A stretch of 64,000 bases of DNA from Chlamydiae bacterium CG10_big_fil_rev_8_21_14_0_10_42_34. Lineage in GTDB: Bacteria; Chlamydiota; Chlamydiia; Chlamydiales; SM23-39. Position numbers and translations under genes: made by a program. The stretch covers positions 476,070 through 540,069 of the forward strand of contig PFAD01000008.1 of the NCBI GenBank assembly GCA_002773795.1, read 5' to 3'. The stretch's first letter is position 1. Each line of letters opens with the position of its first letter. Of this stretch, positions 1-8,059 are shown one piece after another. A model generated the notes under the pieces. It saw only the letters and a list, made by a program, of their open reading frames with translations. It had not been told where the DNA came from and ran no database searches.

Positions 1-140
1 AAAAATACTAACAATGCCCCACAGACCATGTCTGATATGACAAGCTTACTGCTATGAAAATCAAAGGCAGCAGGCGCAGTGAAAAGCCAAAGCCCTAATG
101 CCGCGATGACAAAAAAGCTCCAAGTGGGCACATGGCTCAC
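1..140 (-). CDS. SPW-repeat-like membrane protein, partial (N-terminus only)
   Basis: This frame begins with GTG at 140 and runs off the window edge (46 codons seen). The start overlaps the stop of the epimerase gene in the arrangement GTGA, which suggests translational coupling. The protein begins VSHVPTWSFFVIAALGLWLF and has two hydrophobic stretches separated by a short polar piece; the pattern of Trp, Leu-Gly and Ala-Pro residues resembles the SPW repeat of small bacterial membrane proteins, which I recall being found with or fused to NAD-dependent epimerases. Most of the gene is outside the window, so the family call is tentative. Confidence 0.45.
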   Translation of the reverse strand, partial: MSHVPTWSFFVIAALGLWLFTAPAAFDFHSSKLVISDMVCGALLVF

Positions 141-1180
141 TTGCCGAGTTGATTCATTTTGTACCATTTTTGAGGATCTTGTTTCAGTTTTTCGATCATG
201 ACCGGAAGCGTTTTTTCGACAGTGTATTTTGTCTTCCATCCAAGGAGCTTTTCAGCCCTTTTGGTATCGAGCTCATAGTGATCATCAGCAATTGAGATCA
301 TCCATGGACGAATAAAGGGTTTATGCCTAAATGAAATTAAGCAAAGGACCCATGCTCCAAACTTGGCAAACCATTTAGGCACACGAATGGTTGTAATCTC
401 TTTGTTAAACAAGAGCTTAGAGATCTCTCTTTGCATCTGATCATAGCTCAATGTTTTCGACTCACCAATGATCAAAGGCGTTTCTTCAGGCAGCTCTTTT
501 CGTTTTTCGACACACATCGCAATGGCATCGACCACATCATTCATATGGACAAATGCAGCTCCATGGTGAATATTTCCCGAAAATAGATGCGCATTCATCT
601 GCTTTTCATAAATCCGTTGAATCTGATGGCTGATCGGAATCGAGTGACAGTCGTCGTCGTAGACTCCAGCAATGCGCAAAAATACAGCCGGCATCTTGCC
701 CCGCTTTTCATGAATGAGCTTTTCTGTATCTATTTTTGATTGAGGATAGCCCCATGTCCCTTCAATGGGAGAGTCTTCATTGATGGGTTTACCCACCTCA
801 GTTGGCTTATGAATGAGCATTGTACTTGTGAAAATAAACTGCTCAACTTCAAAGTTTTCCAACTGCTTTAAAAGTCTTTCGGTACCCTTAACCGTGATCT
901 CGTTGTATTTCACAGAATTTTTCTCGGCAAAACTATAGTAGGCAGCCAAATGAATGACGGCTGCAATCCGATTCCCATAGAAATGTTTAATGTGCATGAA
1001 GGCTTGATGAACGCTCTCATCAGAGGAGAGATCAACAGGCACAAGCTCTTCATTACTTGAGGCATAAATGGCCTTCAAAAGTTCGAACCCTACAATTGAA
1101 TACGTCTCACCTAAACGTTTTACAATCGCAGTTCCAATTCGACCGCAACTTCCCGTAACAATAATGACATCTTTTCCCAT
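137..1180 (-). CDS. NAD-dependent epimerase/dehydratase (extended SDR)
   Basis: Extended short-chain dehydrogenase of 347 residues. The N-terminal Rossmann motif is VTGSCGRIG (GxxGxxG) and the catalytic Tyr-Lys pair is YPQSK near residue 162. The sugar or other substrate cannot be read from the sequence. The C-terminal 100 residues include a hydrophobic segment (AWVLCLISF), so the protein may touch the membrane. I chose ATG at 1180 because GAGAAGGAGG lies just upstream; an 18-codon longer frame has no ribosome site. It is followed, with overlap, by an SPW-like membrane protein gene. Cytoplasmic or membrane-associated enzyme; pathway unknown. Confidence 0.8.
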   Translation of the reverse strand: MGKDVIIVTGSCGRIGTAIVKRLGETYSIVGFELLKAIYASSNEELVPVDLSSDESVHQAFMHIKHFYGNRIAAVIHLAAYYSFAEKNSVKYNEITVKGTERLLKQLENFEVEQFIFTSTMLIHKPTEVGKPINEDSPIEGTWGYPQSKIDTEKLIHEKRGKMPAVFLRIAGVYDDDCHSIPISHQIQRIYEKQMNAHLFSGNIHHGAAFVHMNDVVDAIAMCVEKRKELPEETPLIIGESKTLSYDQMQREISKLLFNKEITTIRVPKWFAKFGAWVLCLISFRHKPFIRPWMISIADDHYELDTKRAEKLLGWKTKYTVEKTLPVMIEKLKQDPQKWYKMNQLGK

Positions 1181-1282
1181 AGCCTCCTTCTCAATTATTC
1201 GCCCAAATAGATCAAGAAAAAAATCTGCAACCACTCAAAGATAACTTGAATCATCAATCAATAAACCATAGAATATCAACAT

Positions 1283-2329
1283 ATGAAGACCAAAGTCCTG
1301 ATCTGTTTACTTTCCATTTTTTGCATGCTTGGAGCAAAACAACCGCAGATCACAGCAGTCCCACAAGGTCCATGGATGACAGGTCCCCTCCTCACTCCCG
1401 GAGCCACCGTCCTCCCCTTCCCCCACATTAACATAGAGACCTACGCAAACGTGGTCGTAAACACGGGGCAATATAAAGACAATTGGGATGTATTAAAAAA
1501 TACGAATAAGTTTTTTGCCAATAGCGTCCAAACAAATCTACAGTTTGGACTCACCTCTTGGCTCGATATTGAGGTCTCGCCGCAAGTTTATTATAACTAT
1601 AGTAACCATGCAGCAAGTTGGGCCTTTGGAGATCTTCCAGTAACAGTTGACGTCCAGATCTACAATCCCCCATCAAGCTCACACTTTCCCGCAATCAAAC
1701 TGATCTTAAAAGAGAGTTTTCCAACGGGTAAATACCGCAAGCTCAATCCGAATAAAAATGGAACTGAAGTAGGTGGAAGCGGATCTTATACAACAAGTCT
1801 TGGGCTTGCTCTTGGCAAAGTCATCCATTTTAGAGAGGATCATTATCTCTCGCTTCGTCTGGCTGGATCTTACAATTTCCCAGCGCCCGTAAGACTCATC
1901 GGATTCAACGCATACGGCGGCAGCGCAACAACAAACATGAACTTTGTCCCATCACAAAGCGCCCAATTTGGACTTGGAATCGAATACACCTTAAGTCAAA
2001 ACTGGGTATTTGCGATCGATTTTGCGGGGAACTGGGCGAGAAGATCGAACTATTCAGCATCTCCTGGTACAGGCTTTATTACAGAGCCACAAACATTTAC
2101 TCCTATTCCGGGATCTGGTGGGACAGCAATCGGCTTTTTAACGGAGACGCCAGCAGTTCTCGTTCAACAACAAGTTCTCGGCCCCTCCCTTCAATATAGC
2201 ATGGCACCTGCCATCGAGTATAATTGGAGCGAACATCTCGGCATTATCGCAGGCTCATGGTTCACATTTGCCGGCAAAAACGCCGTGCAATTCTACAGCG
2301 GCGTCGTCGCTTTCAATTACTATCACTAG
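1283..2329 (+). CDS. Predicted outer membrane beta-barrel protein
   Basis: Protein of 348 residues with an N-terminal signal peptide (MKTKVLICLLSIFCMLGA) followed by alternating polar and aromatic strands rich in Tyr, Trp, Asn and Gly, ending in YSGVVAFNYYH, which has the aromatic C-terminal strand pattern typical of outer membrane barrels. The overall look recalls the MetA-pathway/transporter family of small outer membrane proteins, but this is not certain. No clear Shine-Dalgarno sequence precedes ATG 1283. It is divergent from the epimerase gene. Likely localisation: outer membrane; cargo unknown. Confidence 0.65.
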   Translation: MKTKVLICLLSIFCMLGAKQPQITAVPQGPWMTGPLLTPGATVLPFPHINIETYANVVVNTGQYKDNWDVLKNTNKFFANSVQTNLQFGLTSWLDIEVSPQVYYNYSNHAASWAFGDLPVTVDVQIYNPPSSSHFPAIKLILKESFPTGKYRKLNPNKNGTEVGGSGSYTTSLGLALGKVIHFREDHYLSLRLAGSYNFPAPVRLIGFNAYGGSATTNMNFVPSQSAQFGLGIEYTLSQNWVFAIDFAGNWARRSNYSASPGTGFITEPQTFTPIPGSGGTAIGFLTETPAVLVQQQVLGPSLQYSMAPAIEYNWSEHLGIIAGSWFTFAGKNAVQFYSGVVAFNYYH

Positions 2330-2427
2330 ACAAAGCTTATCGCCGCTTTCTCTATGAACAAATGATTTGCGCTTAATCAAAAAGACAAAAGCCTGTAGTA
2401 TTTTGCGCAAAAAAACTTAAGGTGAAA

Positions 2428-2820
2428 ATGAGCACACCTCCCCTATCAGAAAAATCGACTACAAGACCCTGTTGTGGTCTTTGCCTTTCAAACCAAGAAC
2501 AGTTTGAAGGAAAAAAATGTGGAATCGCTCCTTGGAGAATCTCTTGCTCTGAAACACTTTTACATTCAATTCCTATGATTGGAGCCATTACGGCAGCAGT
2601 GGCAAGCCACAGATCTGACAAACAAATTCGGCAGTATGACTCAGCAGACTATATGTTACAAAGCGATGCAGAAAACCCATCTAGCGATGATTTTTCATCT
2701 AGTTACGAAGAGCTTATGCTGTTATCCATCAAGCGCACCAATCGACTTACTATGGCAGTCCTCAACATGTCTTTGACGGGAGCCGTACTTTTGGCAATTG
2801 CCCAAACGAGAACAATCTAA
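2428..2820 (+). CDS. Small Cys-rich protein with two hydrophobic segments (Inc-like)
   Basis: Hypothetical protein of 130 residues; no family recognised. The N-terminal third contains a Cys cluster (PCCGLC, later KKCG and SCSE). Hydrophobic segments occur near residues 45-60 (SIPMIGAITAAVAS) and 107-124 (MAVLNMSLTGAVLLAIA), separated by an acidic Ser-rich stretch. Two-helix small proteins of this kind are common among chlamydial inclusion membrane proteins, although the helices here are not the closely spaced bilobed type. ATG 2428 is preferred over GTG 2422 because TAAGG sits at the right distance. A terminator follows directly. Confidence 0.5.
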   Translation: MSTPPLSEKSTTRPCCGLCLSNQEQFEGKKCGIAPWRISCSETLLHSIPMIGAITAAVASHRSDKQIRQYDSADYMLQSDAENPSSDDFSSSYEELMLLSIKRTNRLTMAVLNMSLTGAVLLAIAQTRTI

Positions 2821-2835
2821 AATGAGATGTAAATG

Positions 2836-2862
2836 GGGAGGCTAAAGGGCCTCCCTTTGTCT
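2836..2862 (+). terminator. Rho-independent terminator
   Basis: GGGAGGC (2836-2842), six-base loop, GCCTCCC (2849-2855), then TTTGTCT. It lies 15 bases after the stop of the small Cys-rich gene and fits a terminator for it, although the T run is interrupted. Confidence 0.6.
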
Positions 2863-2931
2863 GACAACTCTATTTATCAAGATTGCTACAGAAGGAAAAA
2901 ATGTGAATTCTTCTTAGCCAGATCAGCTTGA

Positions 2932-3132
2932 AGCCCCTATGATTACCCTCAGGTATTCATCAGAAAATACGTACCCAAAAATAGCCCCTGCTACGCCGCT
3001 AATATGCTCACAGAAGCCATTAGTTCCCCAGTTATCTCAGATGAAGCAATGAAATCCGATCTATCTTTTGCCGTACAAGCTTCCACACATACAATTAGAG
3101 TTAAAGGTAAAACACTCTTAGCCAATCCTTGA
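2932..3132 (+). pseudogene. Possible gene remnant in a 440-base gene-poor stretch
   Basis: Between the terminator at 2862 and the oxidase gene at 3302 there is no convincing gene. One frame stays open for 66 codons (for example ISDEAMKSDLSFAVQAS and HTIRVKGKTLLANP) but lacks a start with a ribosome site near its beginning. It may be the tail of a decayed gene. Further on, around 3150-3175, the bases GACGAAGGTTCGTCTC resemble part of the repeat near 7500 (GGCGAAGGTTCGCCTC). Confidence 0.25.
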
Positions 3133-3301
3133 ATCGTTGTTAGATACACTCCGAAGGGACGAAGGTTCGTCTCAGACTGGAATCAGCTAAAGCTAATTCC
3201 CACTCCATAACTGTTTCCGCTAAAGGAAAGTTAGGAAATTAAAACCATCTCGCTGAATTTTACGCCGTCAGGGATAAAAAATAGGTGAGCTTTCTAGACG
3301 T

Positions 3302-4732
3302 TTATCTTAAGAAAAGCTTGAGAACTTGCTGGTTATAATCAAAGATGTTTAAAATAGACTCAAAACAGACACCAGCGCCAATAAAATAGCTATTTTTATA
3401 GCCTTGATTTTTCTCTAGCTGCTTTAAAAGCTCGAGATCTTTGCCCTCAAGGTGTTGATTGTATTGGGGGTAAACGTTGTATTTCAAGATGCGAATCTCT
3501 TTTAGATAGGCTATGTTTTTTAAATCTTCTAGCAGCTTTTTTTTGAGTTCTTCAGCCTCTTTTTCAGTAACTGAATGGTCGAGCACTTGATAGGCGACAA
3601 ATTCTTGATCTTTTTTGGATCGAATGGGCACCTTTGACCGATCTAAGGCAGCCTTAGAGTGGCGTAAAGTGTAGAGATGGCCCTGCCCTTTTTCAGAAAG
3701 ACCGCTGAGCCACGATACTACGGCATTTGGATAACTTTTTTGCGTTGTTTTTGCTTTGACAAGAGCCGTGATCATACTGTAGGTCTTTGTCGCTTGAACG
3801 ATTTGAGATTCCCAAGAATTCAAATCGATTAAAACAGAAGGGAGATTTTTCCAAGGAATAGAGCTAAATACGTACTTATATGCCTTATCTTTCTTGGCGG
3901 ACACGATAATTTCTGCATCATTTCTTACGATTTTTTGCACTTTTGTTTGGCAGCAAATATTTACTTTTTTAGAGATATGCTTTGCCATCCGCTTAAAAAG
4001 AGTTTGAAAACCTTGAGGGACGATCAAAGGCATACCTGCAACGGAGGGGTGAACTTTTTTAAACAGGTAATCTAAGAACTTGCTGATGCTACTTTGAGTC
4101 TCTTCAGACAGCAAGGAGAGAAGTTTGTCCAATATATAAAATCGATAGCCAAAGAGAACTCCCGGAGTGATCCAATAAAGGCCATAGTATGTTGGAATTG
4201 AGCGAATAAAACCGCACCCTTGAGCATTTAACATGAGAGAAAAGGGCTTTTTTAGGCCCAAGCAGTCCATTTTTTCCAAATAGCTTTCGAAGGGAATCTG
4301 CCAAAGGTCAACAATTTTTTGAGGAACTTTGCTCCAATTGACAGTTCCTCCTTCAAAATATTTTCCAAAATTCTCATGGTAGTGCCACACATACTTTACC
4401 GCAGAGTGAAGCAGAGCCTCCTCTTTTTGCTCAGTAGGTACTGCTCCCGCCTCAACTAAGGTCCTTCTTCCCGTAGATCCAGCAATGTGGGGTGGTTTCA
4501 TCCCAAATTCATACATTAGCTCGTGGACAGGCTTGTAATTTGGAGAAGTCCAACAGGCGCCCAATTCATGGAGAGTTCCTCCATGCTTATAGGTGACAAC
4601 CCTTCCCCCAACCTCTTTTTTCTCTTCATAAAGATCGATGTGGGTGAATCCGAGTTCAGAAAGCAGATAAGCCATGTGAATCCCAGCTGGGCCACCGCCA
4701 ATAATTGCAATCGGATCAGATTTTTTAGCCAT
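3302..4732 (-). CDS. FAD-dependent amine oxidase-like flavoprotein
   Basis: Protein of 476 residues. The N-terminus has the FAD-binding Rossmann motif IAIIGGGPAGIHMAYLLSE, followed by the acidic ribose-binding residue region (DLYEEKKEVGGRV) and the conserved GGR motif of flavin-containing amine oxidoreductases. The C-terminus carries the second FAD contact (SYFIGAGVCFESILNIFDYN). The middle part is the substrate domain and does not show which amine, carotenoid or porphyrin-like substrate is used. It is a single gene with no close operon partner. The start ATG 4732 is preceded by a weak AAAGAAG site. Confidence 0.75.
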   Translation of the reverse strand: MAKKSDPIAIIGGGPAGIHMAYLLSELGFTHIDLYEEKKEVGGRVVTYKHGGTLHELGACWTSPNYKPVHELMYEFGMKPPHIAGSTGRRTLVEAGAVPTEQKEEALLHSAVKYVWHYHENFGKYFEGGTVNWSKVPQKIVDLWQIPFESYLEKMDCLGLKKPFSLMLNAQGCGFIRSIPTYYGLYWITPGVLFGYRFYILDKLLSLLSEETQSSISKFLDYLFKKVHPSVAGMPLIVPQGFQTLFKRMAKHISKKVNICCQTKVQKIVRNDAEIIVSAKKDKAYKYVFSSIPWKNLPSVLIDLNSWESQIVQATKTYSMITALVKAKTTQKSYPNAVVSWLSGLSEKGQGHLYTLRHSKAALDRSKVPIRSKKDQEFVAYQVLDHSVTEKEAEELKKKLLEDLKNIAYLKEIRILKYNVYPQYNQHLEGKDLELLKQLEKNQGYKNSYFIGAGVCFESILNIFDYNQQVLKLFLR

Positions 4733-4962
4733 CTTCTTTTAGTTATCGCATTTTAGACTAGTATGCGAGTTTTTTTTTTGCTGAAAAATTCTGAGCTATC
4801 GTATACATCAATAAATGTGGTTGTCCACATAAGAAGGTATGCAAAGTCAGATCTCGTTCATTTTCAAGTTCATTTGAGTCGATTCTCGATTTAAACGACG
4901 ACGAAGCCTAGCTTTGTAGACAAGCTCTGATGCAGAGTCCAAAAATACACCCAAGGTTGATG

Positions 4963-5949
4963 ATGAAAATAGTCCATGCTTTTTGCCAAGTAGTTAGCAA
5001 GCTTCTCAACAAGCCCCGAGTCTATGATGAAAATGAAATTACAAAGCGTTGCTATAGATTGTTTCATTTTGTGGCTGAAAAGACAAAACTTATGTCTGAA
5101 TATACAGAAGGCTACTACAAAGATGGACAAAATACTCCTTACGAACTTGCTCAAGAATACCAAATTGAGGAGATCCTAGACAAAGTGAAATGCGGAAAAG
5201 AAACGCAACTGTTGGAGGTCGGCTGTGGAAATGGTGGCTTATTGAGAGCAGCAAAGAAAAGAGGGGCTCGTGCCGTAGGAATCACTGTATGCAAGGAGCA
5301 AGTAGAACATTTGAGAAAAGAGGGATTGGAAGTTTATTTATGTGATGTTCGGGAACTAGAAAAACAGTTTAATTCCGAACTATTTGATGCGATTGTGTGC
5401 AACGGGTCTATTGAACATTATGTAAAAAACAAAGACGCTCTAGAAGGCAAGGACGATCTAATTTACAAAAGCATCTTTAAAAAGTTTTCCAGTGTGTTAA
5501 AGCCCGGTGGGCTTGCTATGACCACAACCATTCATATGAAAGAGCGAAAGCTAAATAATTATATTGCGTCTAATTTAGGCGACCATAAGTATCTGTCGCA
5601 CAATTGGCGATTAGCTGTTTTAATCCAGTTTTATGGAGGATGGTATCCATCTGAAGGTCAGTTAGAGCGCTGCTCTGAACCAAACTTTAAAAAAATCTAC
5701 GAATACGATGCAACGAAAGATTACCTATATACCTCTTTGGACTGGAAGAGGAGATTCTTAAGGGGCATGTTAAACCCCATCAATCTCTATCATATGTTTT
5801 GTGGGGTGGTGGATTCACTAACTAAAGACCCTTACTTTGCCTACATTGCTTTGGTCTATTTCAAAAGTGGAACCTGGACATGGCAATTTGAAGGAGAAAA
5901 CCCTCCGGTAAAGCATCTTTGGAAGGTATGGGAAAAAGTGAGCACATAA
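4963..5949 (+). CDS. SAM-dependent methyltransferase, cyclopropane-fatty-acid synthase type
   Basis: Class I methyltransferase of about 328 residues. Motif I is LLEVGCGNGGLLRAA; motif II region GITVCKEQVEHLRKEG and the following DAIVCNGSIEHYV match the CFA synthase/mycolic acid cyclopropane synthase group (GITLS...Q and EHxG-like signature). It could modify lipids or a small molecule; the C-terminus (residues 230-328) is rich in aromatic residues. Starts at 4930, 4960 and 4963 are possible; I prefer 4963 because AAGG lies six bases upstream. The upstream gap 4733-4929 contains an ATGTGG-TTGT-CCACAT inverted repeat at 4815-4830 but nothing else clear. Confidence 0.7.
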   Translation: MKIVHAFCQVVSKLLNKPRVYDENEITKRCYRLFHFVAEKTKLMSEYTEGYYKDGQNTPYELAQEYQIEEILDKVKCGKETQLLEVGCGNGGLLRAAKKRGARAVGITVCKEQVEHLRKEGLEVYLCDVRELEKQFNSELFDAIVCNGSIEHYVKNKDALEGKDDLIYKSIFKKFSSVLKPGGLAMTTTIHMKERKLNNYIASNLGDHKYLSHNWRLAVLIQFYGGWYPSEGQLERCSEPNFKKIYEYDATKDYLYTSLDWKRRFLRGMLNPINLYHMFCGVVDSLTKDPYFAYIALVYFKSGTWTWQFEGENPPVKHLWKVWEKVST

Positions 5950-6045
5950 GCAAAAACAATCTGTTAAACCAACCCATTAAACTAGATCTTTCCTAATTAT
6001 AAGGGTGGTTTTGCGTCAATGAGGCTATCCCCTCCCTGCGAGGCC

Positions 6046-6076
6046 GGCGATTTTTTCGTTGAAGTCGAAAAAATTC
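6046..6076. repeat. Hairpin related to the island-border repeat
   Basis: ATTTTTTCG (6050-6058), loop, CGAAAAAAT (6066-6074), preceded by GGCG. The same design, GGCG followed by a T-rich stem with CGG/CCG at its top, occurs at 7426-7457 in the left border of the island. It may also work as a terminator for the upstream methyltransferase gene. Confidence 0.45.
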
Positions 6077-6130
6077 AAAAGCATCCGAGCATCCCTTCGA
6101 AAAGTCCTCTTAAAGGATCGAGATCACGAA

Positions 6131-6337
6131 TCACTTCCTGATCCAATCCTTCAAAAGGTATAAGCACGCAACAAACATTATTACTATATATTTAATTAAT
6201 TTATCATTGAGATCAGCAGGGGGCGCAGAAGATATAACCACGAGGCTATTTAAAAACTGGAAGCCGAAAGTGAACACTAGGAGTCCCATAGAAATAACCC
6301 CAATTAAAATAAGAAGAACTTTCAATATAACTTTCAT
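6131..6337 (-). CDS. Small two-helix membrane protein
   Basis: Hypothetical protein of 68 residues: hydrophobic helix at about 4-33 (VLLILIGVISMGLLVFTFGF) and a second at about 48-62 (YIVIMFVACLYLL), with a basic end (KDWIRK). AAGG lies upstream of the ATG at somewhat long spacing. No family recognised and no clear operon partner. The length and helix arrangement would suit a small inner membrane or inclusion membrane protein. Confidence 0.45.
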   Translation of the reverse strand: MKVILKVLLILIGVISMGLLVFTFGFQFLNSLVVISSAPPADLNDKLIKYIVIMFVACLYLLKDWIRK

Positions 6338-6424
6338 AATACGTACCTTACAATTTACGGAAGCAGAGGATTAGCGGTAGTCTCCGGAAAAGAACTTTGG
6401 CTTTAGAGAAAAGCATATCTATCC

Positions 6425-7315
6425 TTAAATAACGTGATTACCCAGAACTTTACAAACTAACATGTACTGATTGAGGCGGCCTGAAAATCCTTGGTGAGTA
6501 ACTATCGAGATCGACCGAAAACCTTCAATAAATCGTCTGATATATAAAGATGAGGAATAATCATGATATACATCATCATGGTAACCTATAATTATGTATC
6601 CACCTGGTTTTACAATTTTGCTAAGAGCAGTTACAAAATCTTTGCGCTCATCATAGGCAATGTTCCGCAGAAATACTGTAGCTATATCGAATTGCACTTC
6701 GGGGTTTTTATCGTAGTATTCTTGCAAGGTTGCGTTAACAAGCTGAGAGTCTTTCATCCCTTTTTCTTTTGCAACCCCAAATTCTCCCTTGTCTGGATCG
6801 ATACCTATTACTGTTGCTCCCGCAGCTTGCATAGCAAGTGTATTTTCGCAGCTCCTGCACCCAACGTCAATCACGCTTTTGCCTCCAAGGGAAATACGTA
6901 AGGACTTAGTTATGTCTGCTACAAGTTGCTTTGCTTCATTGTCTCTTGTTGTGAGCGGCCTGCGGGGAAGATCTGAAGCTTGTGAGATTCTATTCATCTC
7001 AAAGAGATGGGTGGGGCCTCTTTGTGCTAACGGCCTACAGGGAAAATCTGAAGCTTGTGAGATTCTATTTATCTCAAAGAGATGGGTGGGGCCTCTTTGT
7101 GCTAACGGCCTACAGGGAAAATCTGAAGCTGTAAAACGAGCGCCAAATTTAGAAAAATCTACCTTTTCATCCATAGCGGAGTTGGAGGCTCCACAACAAC
7201 AGAATACTCGTTTTAAAAGGGCTGTTATTCTTGGGCAGGGAGGGCATCTTTTTGATGCGGTATCTTGTGGACATTCTGTTGTCCTAGGGGCAGAAGTTGA
7301 AGTGGTTGTAATCAT
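6425..7315 (-). CDS. SAM-dependent methyltransferase with internal 25-residue repeats
   Basis: Protein of 296 residues. Residues 1-60 are Thr/Pro/Cys-rich (including VFCCCG). Residues about 65-115 contain a 25-residue unit beginning SDFPCRPLAQRGPTHLFE that occurs twice almost identically and then partly a third time (SDLPRRPL). The C-terminal half is a class I methyltransferase: SVIDVGCRSCENTLAM (motif I), VIGIDPD (motif II) and a motif near VKPGGYIIIGYH. The start ATG 7315 has an excellent AAGGAG site. The substrate is unknown. The repeat expansion is in frame, so the gene still appears intact. Confidence 0.65.
   Translation of the reverse strand: MITTTSTSAPRTTECPQDTASKRCPPCPRITALLKRVFCCCGASNSAMDEKVDFSKFGARFTASDFPCRPLAQRGPTHLFEINRISQASDFPCRPLAQRGPTHLFEMNRISQASDLPRRPLTTRDNEAKQLVADITKSLRISLGGKSVIDVGCRSCENTLAMQAAGATVIGIDPDKGEFGVAKEKGMKDSQLVNATLQEYYDKNPEVQFDIATVFLRNIAYDERKDFVTALSKIVKPGGYIIIGYHDDVYHDYSSSLYIRRFIEGFRSISIVTHQGFSGRLNQYMLVCKVLGNHVI
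6971..7130. repeat. 75-bp in-frame tandem duplication
   Basis: ATCTGAAGCTTGTGAGATTC begins at 6971 and again at 7046; the first ten bases recur at 7121. The period is exactly 75 bases, so each copy adds 25 codons to the methyltransferase gene. The two full copies differ at one visible position, which points to recent duplication. Confidence 0.85.
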
Positions 7316-7365
7316 ATTTCTCCTTATCGATAATAAAAAAGATGTCTAAAAACTTCCCGCTTTTT

Positions 7366-7611
7366 TTTCGGAAGAGGTAGGATCCCCTCTCGCCGATCTG
7401 CTTCGCAGCTCGTTGCTACCGGGGCGGCGATTTTTTTCGGGTTCAACCGAAAAAAATTCGAAAGGCTTTAGCCTTCGATGCGGCTTCAGCTGCACCCCAA
7501 AGGGGCGAAGGTTCGCCTCGAACCGTAGTCAATCCTACCACGCAAGCCAAGCAGTTGGCTTGCTTCTTCCGAAACAAAAAAACCCAAGCTTTCGCTTGGG
7601 TTTGTTTCGGA
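7366..7611. repeat. Left border repeat of the accessory island (tRNA-Ser 3'-end-like plus hairpins)
   Basis: The unit starts with TTTCGGAAGAGGTAGGAT (7366-7383), identical over 18 bases to the 3' part of the tRNA-Ser(UGA) gene at 20773-20790. It continues with small hairpins, among them a T-rich one at 7430-7457 and GGCTTTAGCC, then ATCCTACC (complement of the opening GGTAGGAT), and ends with a 43-base hairpin at 7569-7611 that is identical to 20737-20779. The same order recurs at the other border (20610-20779). The hairpin may also work as a two-way terminator. Confidence 0.75.
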
Positions 7612-7649
7612 CGCGGTCGTCACCAATTCGAACCTCTGCCCTGCTCCCC

Positions 7650-7811
7650 GTCCAGATCAAAATCCCCTGCAATGAGGACATACCAGTTTATCAAAGAATT
7701 TCACAAAAGATCAAGGAACTAAAAGCGCTTGGACTCACTAATCAGGAAATTGCCGACAGCATGAAAATTGGAAGAAAAACAGTGACTGCAGGGCTCTCAA
7801 TTCAATTGTAA
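7650..7811 (+). pseudogene. Recombinase/transposase helix-turn-helix fragment
   Basis: The frame encodes a 53-residue stretch ending in a helix-turn-helix (ELKALGLTNQEIADSMKIGR, then KTVTAG) like those in resolvase-type recombinases or transposases. The in-frame sequence upstream is only read-through of the border repeat, and there is no start with a ribosome site. It is most likely the tail of a decayed mobile-element gene left at the island border. An independent small DNA-binding protein is less likely. Confidence 0.4.
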
Positions 7812-7892
7812 TTACAAACACAAAAAATAATCATTCAACTATATCAACAACAACTATATAATAGTAAATATAATTTTTTTAAGGACTTAAGT

Positions 7893-8051
7893 ATGAATCG
7901 CGGTGGTTTTTCTTGGAGACGATTTCTAGGCATTTCTGCTTTCAAGGCAAGAATCTCAAAACAGATCAGTATTCCACTTACCAAATCTGGTAGACAAAGA
8001 AAGATAGGGGCTTTTATAGAAAGGCTTTTTCTTTCTTTTTTCTCACGATGA
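7893..8051 (+). CDS. 52-residue basic protein of the island (MNRGG...SGRQRKIG)
   Basis: Small ORF starting MNRGGFSWRRFLGISAFKAR and containing IPLTKSGRQRKIG. The ribosome site AAGGA lies eight bases before the ATG. I recall small proteins with this N-terminal signature (MNRGG-SWKR-GIS...IPLTKSGRQRK-G) in accessory regions of many bacteria, which supports a real gene; this is memory, not a search. It is strongly basic, so nucleic-acid binding is possible. It is convergent with the MSGPKVV gene and ends eight bases from that gene's end. The C-terminal 13 residues are hydrophobic and aromatic. Confidence 0.6.
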   Translation: MNRGGFSWRRFLGISAFKARISKQISIPLTKSGRQRKIGAFIERLFLSFFSR

Positions 8052-8059
8052 TGCTCGTT

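Noticed and set aside
1246..1274. Promoter TTGAAT-17-TAGAAT before the beta-barrel gene
   Set aside because: It ends only eight bases before the ATG and no leader would remain; AT-rich chance match cannot be excluded.
4815..4830. ATGTGG-TTGT-CCACAT inverted repeat as an operator
   Set aside because: Short, single copy, and no regulator gene nearby.
7413..7649. Open frame running through the left border repeat into the helix-turn-helix fragment
   Set aside because: The translated sequence comes from hairpin repeat DNA, has no ribosome site and reads as low-meaning Arg/Ser/Phe-rich peptide; only the last 53 codons look protein-like.
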